From assembly GCF_025685605.1 (NCBI RefSeq), contig NZ_JAGTUT010000001.1:2542001-2606000 (forward strand): DNA of 64,000 nt. The letters run 5' to 3'. The notes below the pieces were generated by a model that saw only the letters and a program-made list of their open reading frames with translations, had not been told where the DNA came from and ran no database searches. Both the position numbers and the translations under genes were made by a program. This stretch comes from Granulicella arctica (lineage in GTDB: Bacteria; Acidobacteriota; Terriglobia; Terriglobales; Acidobacteriaceae). Of this stretch, positions 45,300-54,047 are shown in pieces. Every line of letters starts with the position of its first letter. Position 1 is the first letter of the stretch.

Positions 45300-46907
45300 A
45301 TGCAGATCGACCTTGAGTCTGTTCCTCCCGGCCAGGCCGCTCCGTACCGCACCCAGATCTGCATCGTCGGCGGAGGCATCGCCGGACTCGTCCTCGCCAC
45401 TACCCTCGCCAGATCCGGCATCGAGGTCCACCTCCTTGAAGCAGGCGGCCAAAGCGCCGAGCCCGAAGCCCGCAGCCAGGAGATCTACACTGCCGCCATG
45501 GCCGCAAGCCATCACAGTGGCACCACGGAAGGCCGATTCCGCACCTTTGGCGGCTCCTCCACACGTTGGGGCGGACAACTCCTGCCCTACACCGCAGACA
45601 TCTTTGTCCCACCCGTAGAAACTCCATCTCACGCGTGGCCCTTCGGCCCGGAAGCCATTAGCCGCTTCTACCCACAAGTAGAAGATCTCCTCGGCGTGGA
45701 CCACCTGCCCTACACCGCCGATATCTTCGAAGCCTTCGATCGCAACATCCCGACAAAGATGTCCAGCAGCAGCGACATCACACTCCGCGCCTCCAAGTGG
45801 GCACCCTTCGCTCGACGCAATCTCGCTCCAACCCTCGGCGAGCAAGCCATATCCTCACCGAAAGCCACCGTCTTCTTCCACGCCAACGTGACTGAGCTTC
45901 TAATCTCCTCGGATGGCACCCGCCTCGAAGCTGTCCTCGTCCGCAACTACCAGGGCACGACCTTCCGCTTCGAAGCTCAACACTACGTCCTAGCCGCAGG
46001 AACCATCGAAACCTCCCGCCTGCTCCTCGCATCGCGCAGCGTAGCGCCAACCGGTGTTGGCAACGATCGCGACCTCGTAGGCCGGGGCTTTCACGACCAC
46101 ATCAGTTATCCCGCCGCAGAGCTCACCGGCTTAGCCCGCACGACCATGCTGCAGTGGTTCGCCCCCATCCTCGAGCAGGGAACCACGCACACCGCCAAAC
46201 TAGAGGCCAGCCCACCCCTCCGCGAACGCCTTAACATCCTCGCCACGATGGCTCACATCACCATCAACGAGCCAGAGAACTCCGGTGCCGCCGTCGTCCG
46301 CAGTCTTCTGCGGTCCATGCAGCGCGGCGACCTCCGCGGTGCACTGATCGACAGCCTCCCACGCCTTCCGGGAGCCTCCATCGAAATCGCCCGCCTTGCC
46401 TATAACGCCAAAGTCCGCAAGCGCCGCGCCGTCTCCCGCGCCGCCACCGTCACCCTCCGCATCGACACCGAACAGCGCGCACGCTCCGAAAATCGCATCC
46501 GCCTCGACTCCGTCAATCAAGATGCCTTGGGCCTCCCGAAAACTATCGTTGACTGGCGCATCTCCGACGACGAAACAGACTCCATTCGCACCTACGCCGC
46601 CTACCTGCGCGAGCAGCTTCCCCATCTCGGCACTGGCCCAATCACCTGGCAGCCCGAGCTCTCACTCCCCGATGCGCCCCTGTCCAACATCACGGACACC
46701 TATCACCCCATGGGCGGCACCCTGATGGGCACCGATCCCACCACAAGCGTGGTCAACCCCGATCTGCGTCTCCACGACGTCGCTAACCTGTCGGTTGCAA
46801 GCTGCGCCACCTACCCTGCAGGCGGCAGCTCCAATCCCACCTTCACCCTTATGGCTCTCACGTTGCGCCTTGCCGAACACCTGCAACTTATAATTAAGTC
46901 AGAATGA
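45300..46907 (+). CDS. GMC-family FAD-dependent oxidoreductase
   Basis: A 535-residue flavoenzyme. The FAD motif is CIVGGGIAGLVLATTLARSG near residues 21-40, then GGSSTRWGGQLLPY. The C-terminal part is YHPMGGTLMGTDPTTSVVNPDLRLHDVANLSVASCATYPAGGSSNPT, containing the GMC active-site histidine. The family oxidises alcohols, sugars or sterols. No signal peptide, so it is cytosolic. Its stop overlaps the acyltransferase start as ATGA, implying coupled synthesis. Confidence 0.88.
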   Translation: MQIDLESVPPGQAAPYRTQICIVGGGIAGLVLATTLARSGIEVHLLEAGGQSAEPEARSQEIYTAAMAASHHSGTTEGRFRTFGGSSTRWGGQLLPYTADIFVPPVETPSHAWPFGPEAISRFYPQVEDLLGVDHLPYTADIFEAFDRNIPTKMSSSSDITLRASKWAPFARRNLAPTLGEQAISSPKATVFFHANVTELLISSDGTRLEAVLVRNYQGTTFRFEAQHYVLAAGTIETSRLLLASRSVAPTGVGNDRDLVGRGFHDHISYPAAELTGLARTTMLQWFAPILEQGTTHTAKLEASPPLRERLNILATMAHITINEPENSGAAVVRSLLRSMQRGDLRGALIDSLPRLPGASIEIARLAYNAKVRKRRAVSRAATVTLRIDTEQRARSENRIRLDSVNQDALGLPKTIVDWRISDDETDSIRTYAAYLREQLPHLGTGPITWQPELSLPDAPLSNITDTYHPMGGTLMGTDPTTSVVNPDLRLHDVANLSVASCATYPAGGSSNPTFTLMALTLRLAEHLQLIIKSE

Positions 46908-48079
46908 CTCCTTCGATCTTCAGGGCATCGCTCGCGTGGTTTGCGCATCTCTCCCTGAGACGAATCATCACCAGCAATCGCTTCATCCCGGAAGTCGACG
47001 GCTTCCGCTTTCTGGCCATCATCATCGTCATCATCTCGCACATCTTTGTTCAATGTGTCTCGCTGGTGCCGACAGGCTTCTTCTCGGGGCTCTTCGTGGG
47101 TGCCTTCCTGGACGGCAGACACGGCGTCTACCTCTTCTTTACGATCAGCGGCTTTATCCTGGCACTTCCCTTTGCCCGGCATCATCTGGAGGGTTCGAAG
47201 CCCATCGCCCTTGGCAGCTACTTCAAGCGACGCATTACGCGCCTTGAGCCACCCTATGTACTCGCCATGCTCCTGCGTGCTCCCGCCCTCCTCTTCCTCA
47301 AGAAGGCAGCTGTAGTGTCTGTCGGCATTCACCTGCTCGCCTCGCTCTTCTATGTCCACAACGCCATTTTTGCGGAATATTCCACCATCAATCCGCCCGC
47401 CTGGTCGCTTGAAGTCGAGATTCAGTTCTACCTCCTTACCCCACTTCTTACCTCGATCTTTCGTATCCGGTCCCCTGCACTCCGGCGCAGCGTCATCGTC
47501 ATCGTGATGATTGTCTCAGCCGTCTGTTCCATGGCCTTCATCGGTAGAACTGGCCGCATGTCGCTCACCCTGCTGAACTACTTCCAATATTTCGCCGCTG
47601 GCTTCCTGCTCTGTGATCTTTATCTAAGCAAGGTTCATCTTTCGCTGCCACCTCTCATCTGGGACGCAATCGGCCTTCTCGCCTTGGGCTGGATACTCGT
47701 CAGCAGCAATCCCCTCTACCCCATCCTCTTGCCGTTCGCTACGATCTGTCTCTACATGGCGGGCTTCTTCGGAAGATTTGTCCGTGGCTTCTTCTCGGTC
47801 CCCGCCGTAAGCATCATCGGTGGCATGTGCTACAGCATCTATCTCACGCACACAGCTGTACTTTCCGTCATAACTCTGCTGCTCGATCACATCCCAATGG
47901 CATCATGGCCGCAGGCCGTCCAGATGACCTTCATCTTCACCCTCTGCTTCTCTACCATCCTGGCGATTGGCACGCTCTTCTTTGTGCTGATCGAACGTCC
48001 CTGCATGAATCCCGCATGGCCGCAGCAACTCTCCGCATGGCTCTTCCGCCGCTCCCACAAGACGCCCGCGACCAGCTAG
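46904..48079 (+). CDS. OafA-like acyltransferase 3
   Basis: A 391-residue polytopic acyltransferase: VDGFRFLAIIIVIISHIF (family Arg and His), GVYLFFTISGFILALPFARHHLEG, FKRRITRLEPPYVLAML and WSLEVEIQFYLLTPLL. It is translationally coupled to the GMC oxidoreductase and ends with a 4-base convergent overlap with the aldo/keto reductase gene. The pairing suggests modification of one surface molecule by both enzymes; this is inference. Confidence 0.85.
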   Translation: MTPSIFRASLAWFAHLSLRRIITSNRFIPEVDGFRFLAIIIVIISHIFVQCVSLVPTGFFSGLFVGAFLDGRHGVYLFFTISGFILALPFARHHLEGSKPIALGSYFKRRITRLEPPYVLAMLLRAPALLFLKKAAVVSVGIHLLASLFYVHNAIFAEYSTINPPAWSLEVEIQFYLLTPLLTSIFRIRSPALRRSVIVIVMIVSAVCSMAFIGRTGRMSLTLLNYFQYFAAGFLLCDLYLSKVHLSLPPLIWDAIGLLALGWILVSSNPLYPILLPFATICLYMAGFFGRFVRGFFSVPAVSIIGGMCYSIYLTHTAVLSVITLLLDHIPMASWPQAVQMTFIFTLCFSTILAIGTLFFVLIERPCMNPAWPQQLSAWLFRRSHKTPATS

Positions 48080-49053
48080 ACGCCAGGTGCCGCCAGAAAG
48101 CTCTTCCGCAACACCATCACCTCAACATCGGTGAAGCGGCTCTCCGAAATTGCCTTCACGTTGGTCAGCAGGTTCTCCACCTTCATCATCGCCGGCACCA
48201 CTGCATCAATCCCCGTGCCCCGAAGAATCACGCTGAACACCACATCAGCCAGCAGCAGACTGCTGCCACCCTCCAGCTTCTCCCGCAATTCCTGTGAGAT
48301 CTCAGCTGATCCCGCAAGCTCTGCAATCAAGCGCTTACTCTCAGCCACCCGCATCACGCCACCAAAGGGATGATTTGCCACAAAGAACGGCCCTGCCGTA
48401 CTCCGCCCTGTGTGCTCCGTCACCGCAAGGTCGAAGACATTCGCCGGAAATTGCATCGCCCGCAATACTGGCATAGCCAGGTCGATCGCCACCCCGATCA
48501 CCTCTGGCTCAGCCGAGATCCCCGCGAATCGCACCTTGCCCTCGGCAACCACTCGCTCCAACTCCGCCATCAAATCCGCCTGCTCCATCACACTCGCCGG
48601 CGCGGAATGCAGAAACAACACATCGACATACTCTGTCCGCAGCTTTCGCAGACTCTCCTCAAGACTCTTCCGCAGCACCGGCACTGTAAACTGGTTCGCC
48701 GTCATCTGTCCCGCCGCCCCGCGACGCACCAGAGCCCGTGCTCCCGGCGCAAGCTTCAGCAGGCCACGCACCATCGGCTTGACCATCTGCTTCCAGCCCT
48801 GCTGCTGCTCCGGCCAGATGCCGAACTTGGTTAGGATCACCGCCCGCTCGCGCTTACCCGCAAGAAACTCCCCCAGCAGCCCCTCAGCCTCGCCATACCC
48901 ATACGATCGCGCCGTATCGAACAGGTTGATCCCTGCATCCCACGCCGCACCCATAGCCCGCAGCGAGTCATTCCGTCCCACCCGGCCAAGCACTGGCCCA
49001 CATCCAAATCCAAGAAGAGAAGCAGGCAGGTCATCGCGGTCGAGGTAGCGCAT
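48076..49053 (-). CDS. Aldo/keto reductase
   Basis: A 325-residue NADPH-dependent reductase with a TIM barrel. The catalytic tetrad is in NLFDTARSYGYGEAE (Asp and Tyr), ILTKFG (Lys) and DVLFLHSAP (His). The C-terminal region LADVVFSVILRGTGIDAVVPAMMKVENLLTNVKAI is usual for the family. The substrate is not predictable. Its stop overlaps the convergent acyltransferase stop. Confidence 0.88.
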   Translation of the reverse strand: MRYLDRDDLPASLLGFGCGPVLGRVGRNDSLRAMGAAWDAGINLFDTARSYGYGEAEGLLGEFLAGKRERAVILTKFGIWPEQQQGWKQMVKPMVRGLLKLAPGARALVRRGAAGQMTANQFTVPVLRKSLEESLRKLRTEYVDVLFLHSAPASVMEQADLMAELERVVAEGKVRFAGISAEPEVIGVAIDLAMPVLRAMQFPANVFDLAVTEHTGRSTAGPFFVANHPFGGVMRVAESKRLIAELAGSAEISQELREKLEGGSSLLLADVVFSVILRGTGIDAVVPAMMKVENLLTNVKAISESRFTDVEVMVLRKSFLAAPGV

Positions 49054-49179
49054 CCCTTTACTCTACCGAACGTCAGCAGCGAGTTCCTGCCAGCCCTTGC
49101 AGCCGTCGAAAAGCCTCTCCGGCGATCCTCACCCGTACAATAAAACAGTCCCACCCGTCAGAAATTGCCCAGGAGTTCT

Positions 49180-51966
49180 ATGTCTCAGCTCGTTCGGCGC
49201 CTGCTCTCCGCCCTCATCCTCCTCGGCGTAGTGTCCTCAACTGCGGCTTACGCACAAAGCGCAGTGCAAGCCGACCGTATCGCTGCCCATCCCAACCTCC
49301 GTGCCACCACGCGTATCGCCGGACACGTCCCGTCGTGGGCCATCCAGGCTAACGACGCCGGACCCGTCTCCCCCGACACCAGCCTCCGGCTCACCTTCGT
49401 CCTCTCCCGCTCCCCCGAGCGTCAGGCCGCCTTCACCCAGCTTCTCGCGGACCTCCAGAACCCCGCCTCCCCCAGCTATCATCACTGGCTCACGCCCCAG
49501 CAGATCGGCACACGGTTCGGTCCCACCCAGCATGATCTGGACACCCTCACCGCCTGGCTCTCCTCGCAGGGTCTGCCCGTCAAAGAGATCGCCCCCAGCC
49601 GCATCTTCGTCACCACCGAAGCCCCCGTCTCCGCCGTAGCCAACGCACTGGGAACGAGCTTCCGCTACTTCAACGTAGCCGCCCCCGCAGGCCAGATCGC
49701 CAAAGCTCGCCTCGCCGCGACCACCGCGCCAGCCATTCCCACCGCGCTCGCCGCCATCGTCACCGCCATCGACGGACTTGCCGACATCCCGGTCTACCCG
49801 ATGCACCACTCTAGCGCCACACCCGTCCCGCTCGGCACTTCCGCCAGCACCGGCACCCACTACATCACGCCTGCAGACTTCGCCGTCCTCTACGACCTCA
49901 ATCCCGTCTACCAGTCCGGCATCAATGGGGCCAACCAAAAAATCGCCATCATGGGCCGTTCCCGCGTCGACTCTGGCGACATCTCGATCTTCGAGAAGGT
50001 CACCAATCTGGCGACGAAGCAGCCAAACATCATCGTTGCGCCTGCGGGCGTCGACCCTGGCACCACCAACACCATCGATCAGGATGAAGCAACCTTCGAC
50101 GTTGACCGAGTCCTCGGGACCGCCCCCGGAGCACAGGCCGATCTGGTCATCGCCAACGCTGCTTCAGGCGGCATTCAGACCGCCGCCCAGTATGAGGTCC
50201 AGACCCTCCTCGATCCCATCATGAGCATCAGCTTCGGCTCCTGCGAGACCAACGCCGGCCAGTCCGGCATAACCTTCTGGGACACCCTGTTCTCGCAAGC
50301 CGCCGCCGAAGGCATCTCCGTCTTCGTTTCCTCGGGTGATGCCGGTGCCGCCGCTTGCCAGTCCGGCAACGCGCCGCCCTCTGGCACGCAGGCCCGCAGC
50401 ATCAACGTCATCTGCGCCAGCAGCTTTGCCACCTGCGTCGGCGGCACCCAGTTCGCCGACATCGCTTCACCCGCCACCTACTGGAAGCCCACCAATGGCA
50501 CCGGCCTCGAAACCGCCATCTCCTACATTCCTGAAGGAGCATGGAACGAGCCGACCGCCATCAGCGGCAGCATCACGACCTTTGTCGATAGCGCCACCGG
50601 CGGCGGTGCCAGCGCCTTCATCACCAAGCCCGTCTGGCAGATCGGCACCGGCGTCCCAGCTGATGGCTTCCGCGATGTTCCTGACGTCAGCTTCTCCACC
50701 TCCATCCACAACGGCTATCTCATCTGCGAGGGCTATAAAGGTCAGGACTGCGTTAACGTCATCGGCCTCATCAGCGGAACGTCAGGCTCCGCTCCCGCTA
50801 TGGCCGGGATCGCCGCCATTCTCAATCAGAAGACCGGAGGCGCGCAGGGAAACCTCAATCCCTTCCTCTACCGCCTCGCTGCCAGCACCCCCGCCGCCTT
50901 CCATGACGCCACTCCGGCTACCAGTGGCTCATCCTGCGACATCAACACACCGAGCGTCTGCAACAACAGCACGCCCAGCCCCACCGGCCTCACCGGCGGT
51001 CTCGCAGGCTTTGCCCTCACCACCGGCTACGATCAGGCCACCGGCCTCGGCTCACTCGACGTAAGCAACATCGTCTCCGCCTTCACAGGTGCAGAAACCA
51101 TCAGCGTCAGCCCCGCCAGCAGCAGCCTCACCCTGGCCGCAGGCGCTATCGCCGGCAACACCGACCTCCTCACCATCAACTCCACGGTCTTCGCTGGCAG
51201 CCTCTCCCTTGGCTGTACCGTCACCTACAACGGCACCGGCACCCCGGCATCAAGCCCCATCTGCAGCATCAGCCCAGGCACTGTCACGATCCCCGCAAAC
51301 GGCTCCGTGACCAGCACCCTTACCCTCGCCACCTCGGCTCGCTCCACCGCGGCGCTCGCGCCAAAGCCTTCGCCGCGGAGTACCGCAACCTTCGCTCGCT
51401 TCACCCTCGCCTCCCTCTTTCTCCTGCCGCTCCTCGCAACCAAACGCGTGCGCCGTTCCCTGCGTACCTGGAGTGCGCTCTCGACAGGCATCCTTCTACT
51501 CGCCGCACTAGGCACACTCTCAGCCTGCAGCGGCTCCAGCACGCCGATCAGCCCCAACCCTCTACTGATCAGCAGCACCAACACCGCCATCGCCGTCTCC
51601 ACGCCAACCATCTTTGCCGGCGCGTCCGACACTTTTTCGGCCACCGTCGTCAACGCCGGCTTCAACACCGCCGTGGCTCCCACCGGTAGCGTAAGGTTCT
51701 TCGTCAACGGAGGATCCACTCCCGCTGCCACCGCCGCCCTCTCCGGCACAACCGCCACAGCATCAATCCCGTTCCCCACAACCGGCACCTATAACGTGGT
51801 CGCCGTCTACTCAGGAGACAACAACTTCACCGCCTCCACCTCCGCAGCCGGCAGCGTAGCCGTCATCCCCACAGGAACGACCGCCGGTTCCTACACGGTA
51901 ACCATCACCGCCGCCGCTGCGAACGGCCCGACAGCCACCAGCACCGTAGCTCTCACCATCCAGTAG
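49180..51966 (+). CDS. S53 (sedolisin/kumamolisin-like) peptidase with Ig-like tail
   Basis: A 928-residue secreted serine-carboxyl peptidase. In order: a signal peptide (1-26); an activation prodomain (about 45-205); and the catalytic domain with Glu303/Asp307 (QDEATFDVD) and Ser535 in the SGTSGSAPAMAG motif. An Ig-like stretch follows, then two hydrophobic segments (740-753 and 766-782) ending in a lipobox-like LSAC at 783, then a second Ig-like domain to the end. Active at low pH in the family, matching an acidic habitat. The start is fixed by AGGAG 5 bases before the ATG; the TTG start five codons earlier is not used. Confidence 0.88.
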   Translation: MSQLVRRLLSALILLGVVSSTAAYAQSAVQADRIAAHPNLRATTRIAGHVPSWAIQANDAGPVSPDTSLRLTFVLSRSPERQAAFTQLLADLQNPASPSYHHWLTPQQIGTRFGPTQHDLDTLTAWLSSQGLPVKEIAPSRIFVTTEAPVSAVANALGTSFRYFNVAAPAGQIAKARLAATTAPAIPTALAAIVTAIDGLADIPVYPMHHSSATPVPLGTSASTGTHYITPADFAVLYDLNPVYQSGINGANQKIAIMGRSRVDSGDISIFEKVTNLATKQPNIIVAPAGVDPGTTNTIDQDEATFDVDRVLGTAPGAQADLVIANAASGGIQTAAQYEVQTLLDPIMSISFGSCETNAGQSGITFWDTLFSQAAAEGISVFVSSGDAGAAACQSGNAPPSGTQARSINVICASSFATCVGGTQFADIASPATYWKPTNGTGLETAISYIPEGAWNEPTAISGSITTFVDSATGGGASAFITKPVWQIGTGVPADGFRDVPDVSFSTSIHNGYLICEGYKGQDCVNVIGLISGTSGSAPAMAGIAAILNQKTGGAQGNLNPFLYRLAASTPAAFHDATPATSGSSCDINTPSVCNNSTPSPTGLTGGLAGFALTTGYDQATGLGSLDVSNIVSAFTGAETISVSPASSSLTLAAGAIAGNTDLLTINSTVFAGSLSLGCTVTYNGTGTPASSPICSISPGTVTIPANGSVTSTLTLATSARSTAALAPKPSPRSTATFARFTLASLFLLPLLATKRVRRSLRTWSALSTGILLLAALGTLSACSGSSTPISPNPLLISSTNTAIAVSTPTIFAGASDTFSATVVNAGFNTAVAPTGSVRFFVNGGSTPAATAALSGTTATASIPFPTTGTYNVVAVYSGDNNFTASTSAAGSVAVIPTGTTAGSYTVTITAAAANGPTATSTVALTIQ

Positions 51967-52084
51967 CGATCGCAAACGCTCAGGTGCCCCATCCTTCGTA
52001 GCTCTACCGCGAAGGGTGGGATTGTTCGAAGGCATCCACCTCACCATCCTCACGCACCATTCCCACCGTTATTCTCAAACAAGC

Positions 52085-52564
52085 ATGCTTCCCACCCGCA
52101 CCCTGCCCGGCGGCCGCATCCAGCGCGCGACCCTCCCCACTGGCCCGAACGGCCTGCCGCTCTGCCGCTGGTGCGAACTCGAGATCCTCGCCAAACGCCG
52201 CCGCACCTTCTGCTCCGACTACTGCGTCCACCAGCATCGCCTTCGCACCAATCCCGGCTACCTCCGGGATCAGGTCTTCGCCCGCGACCGCGGCATCTGC
52301 GTCCTCTGCGAAGCCGACACCATCGCCATCTACAACGCCCTCAAGCGGAGCCGTGGAGCCGCCCGCATCGCTGGCCTCTCCCTCTACGGCATGAAGACGA
52401 TCACCAGCCGCCGCTCCCTCTGGGACGCCGACCACATTCTTCCCGTAGCTGAAGGAGGCGGTCAGTGCGACCTCGACAACCTCCGCACCCTCTGCCTCCC
52501 CTGTCACCGCGAACTTACCGCCCAACTCCACCTCCGTCTTCGCACCAGCCGTACACTACGATAG
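52085..52564 (+). CDS. HNH endonuclease-like zinc protein
   Basis: A 159-residue protein. It has an N-terminal treble-clef-like zinc site (CRWCELEI...TFCSDYCVHQH), then an HNH fold: CVLCEADT, a 40-residue insertion, DADHILPVAEGGGQCDLDNLRTLCLPCHRELT. The DH and N-x8-H positions are present, so it is probably an active nuclease. The start MLPTRTLPG was chosen over an upstream ATG. It stands alone, with no methyltransferase or toxin-antitoxin partner, so its target is unknown. Confidence 0.8.
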   Translation: MLPTRTLPGGRIQRATLPTGPNGLPLCRWCELEILAKRRRTFCSDYCVHQHRLRTNPGYLRDQVFARDRGICVLCEADTIAIYNALKRSRGAARIAGLSLYGMKTITSRRSLWDADHILPVAEGGGQCDLDNLRTLCLPCHRELTAQLHLRLRTSRTLR

Positions 52565-52592
52565 AAATCGCCAGCACCGGAGAGCTCTCGCC

Positions 52593-52979
52593 ATGGAACC
52601 AACCTTCAGCCACACCGCCTGGGACGCAATCCCTGTCGAAGCCATGAGTTCCCACATTGGCCGGCAGTTCATCACCGGTCAGAACGTCATGATCGCCCGC
52701 GTCCTCCTCGCGAAAGACGCTCACGTCCCAATGCATTCGCACCTCAACGAGCAGGTCGCCTACATCCTCTCGGGAGCCCTCAAGTTCATCATCGACGGTC
52801 AAGAAATGATCGTTCGCGCCGGCGAAGTCCTCTGCATTCCACCGCATCTCCCACACGAAGCCTTCGCCCTCGAAGATACCGTCGATCTCGACATCTTCAA
52901 CCCACCTCGTCAGGACTGGATCGATCGCGACGACAGCTATCTCCGCGCCGCCCCTGTAGCCGCGAAGGAGGGGAACTGA
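52593..52979 (+). CDS. Cupin-domain protein
   Basis: A 128-residue single cupin. Motif 1 is VPMHSHLNEQVAYILSGALKF and motif 2 GEVLCIPPHLPHEAFALED, with the expected metal-binding His, Glu and His. It overlaps the SDR start as TGATG, so the two genes are co-translated. It may be a small enzyme or a sensor subunit. Confidence 0.85.
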   Translation: MEPTFSHTAWDAIPVEAMSSHIGRQFITGQNVMIARVLLAKDAHVPMHSHLNEQVAYILSGALKFIIDGQEMIVRAGEVLCIPPHLPHEAFALEDTVDLDIFNPPRQDWIDRDDSYLRAAPVAAKEGN

Positions 52980-53764
52980 TGGACCTCGGCCTCAAAGATC
53001 GCAACGTCATCGTCGCCGCCGCCAGCGAAGGCATCGCTCGTTCTGCCGCCGAAAAGTTCGCCGCCGAAGGGGCCCGCGTTGCCCTCTGTTCTCGCGACCT
53101 CGCCAAGCTCCGCCCCACCGCCGAAGCCATCGCCGACACCGGCGCAACCGTCCTCTTCGAAGCCCTCGACGTCACAGACGAAGCCGCCGTCCAGCAGTTC
53201 GTAGCCCAGGTTGCTGCGAAGTTCGGCAGCGTGGACGTCTGCATCACCAACGCCGGCGGACCACCTGCCCGCATGTTCCTCGAAACCACCACGGCCGAGT
53301 GGAAGAGCGCCGTCGACCTCAACCTTATGAGCACCATTCACTTCGCCCGCGCCGTCATCCCGCACATGCAGCGCAATCGTTGGGGCCGCATCGTCACCAT
53401 CACCTCGGTCTCCGTCCGCCAGCCCGTCTCGGACCTCATCTACTCGAACACCGTCCGCGCCGGAGCCCTCGGTTTATTGAAATCCCTGTCAAACGAGTTC
53501 GGCAAAGATGGAATCACTGTCAACAACGTAGCGCCCGGCTACGCAGCCACCGCCCGCCTCCGCTCTATCATTAACCGTCGGGCAGCCAAGCAGGGCATCT
53601 CCGAAGAAGCCTTCACCACCCGCCTCATCGCCGATGCCGCCCTTAAGCGTGTAGGCGAAGCCGCCGAGATCGCCGACGCTATTCTGTTCCTCGCCTCCGA
53701 CCGGGCCTCCTACATCACCGGCCAGACCCTCCTCGTGGACGGTGGTCTCTACAAAGGTCTGTAG
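52979..53764 (+). CDS. SDR-family protein with altered catalytic motif
   Basis: A 261-residue short-chain dehydrogenase-like protein. The cofactor turn is AAASEGIARSAAEKF and NAGGPP follows. In the active site the usual YxxxK is replaced: aligned on the following GLLKSL, the segment reads SNTVR, with Ser for Tyr and Arg for Lys, and a Tyr one place earlier. The C-terminal LASDRASYITGQTLLVDGG is canonical. It is coupled to the cupin gene. Catalysis by the standard mechanism is doubtful. Confidence 0.85.
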   Translation: MDLGLKDRNVIVAAASEGIARSAAEKFAAEGARVALCSRDLAKLRPTAEAIADTGATVLFEALDVTDEAAVQQFVAQVAAKFGSVDVCITNAGGPPARMFLETTTAEWKSAVDLNLMSTIHFARAVIPHMQRNRWGRIVTITSVSVRQPVSDLIYSNTVRAGALGLLKSLSNEFGKDGITVNNVAPGYAATARLRSIINRRAAKQGISEEAFTTRLIADAALKRVGEAAEIADAILFLASDRASYITGQTLLVDGGLYKGL

Positions 53765-53784
53765 CCTTTGGTCAAGCTGAATGT

Positions 53785-53811
53785 GCAGCCATGCATTCTG
53801 CGCATGGCTGC
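53785..53811 (+). terminator. Terminator-like hairpin after the SDR gene
   Basis: GCAGCCATGC (53785-53794) pairs with GCATGGCTGC (53802-53811), 7-base loop. No T-run follows, so termination efficiency is uncertain. Confidence 0.5.
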
Positions 53812-53826
53812 AAGAACGTAGTTCGT

Positions 53827-53855
53827 TTCCGCCAAAATCCTGATTATTCTATAAT
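53827..53855 (+). promoter_or_regulatory. Predicted promoter of the TonB receptor gene
   Basis: A perfect TATAAT at 53850-53855 is preceded 17 bases upstream by the weak TTCCGC. Transcription would start near 53862, giving a 5' leader of about 186 bases that contains an ATG at 53874 in frame with the receptor. Confidence 0.45.
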
Positions 53856-54047
53856 TCACAAAGTTTACGAAAAATGAGTAATCGCTCGTTTCGAACGACA
53901 ACGGGGACCCTATGTCCCGCGCTCACGACCGTATTTCACCAGCAACTATCCCGAACGATCTGGGGAGAAACTATCCCTTGGAAAAAGACGTTTCGCGATA
54001 GCGGCCCACTTGTCCTTCTGCCACTACTTCTTGGAGGTTTCAGTACC

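Noticed and set aside
45153..45845. 230-residue minus-strand open frame
   Set aside because: Antisense to the GMC oxidoreductase and without family features.
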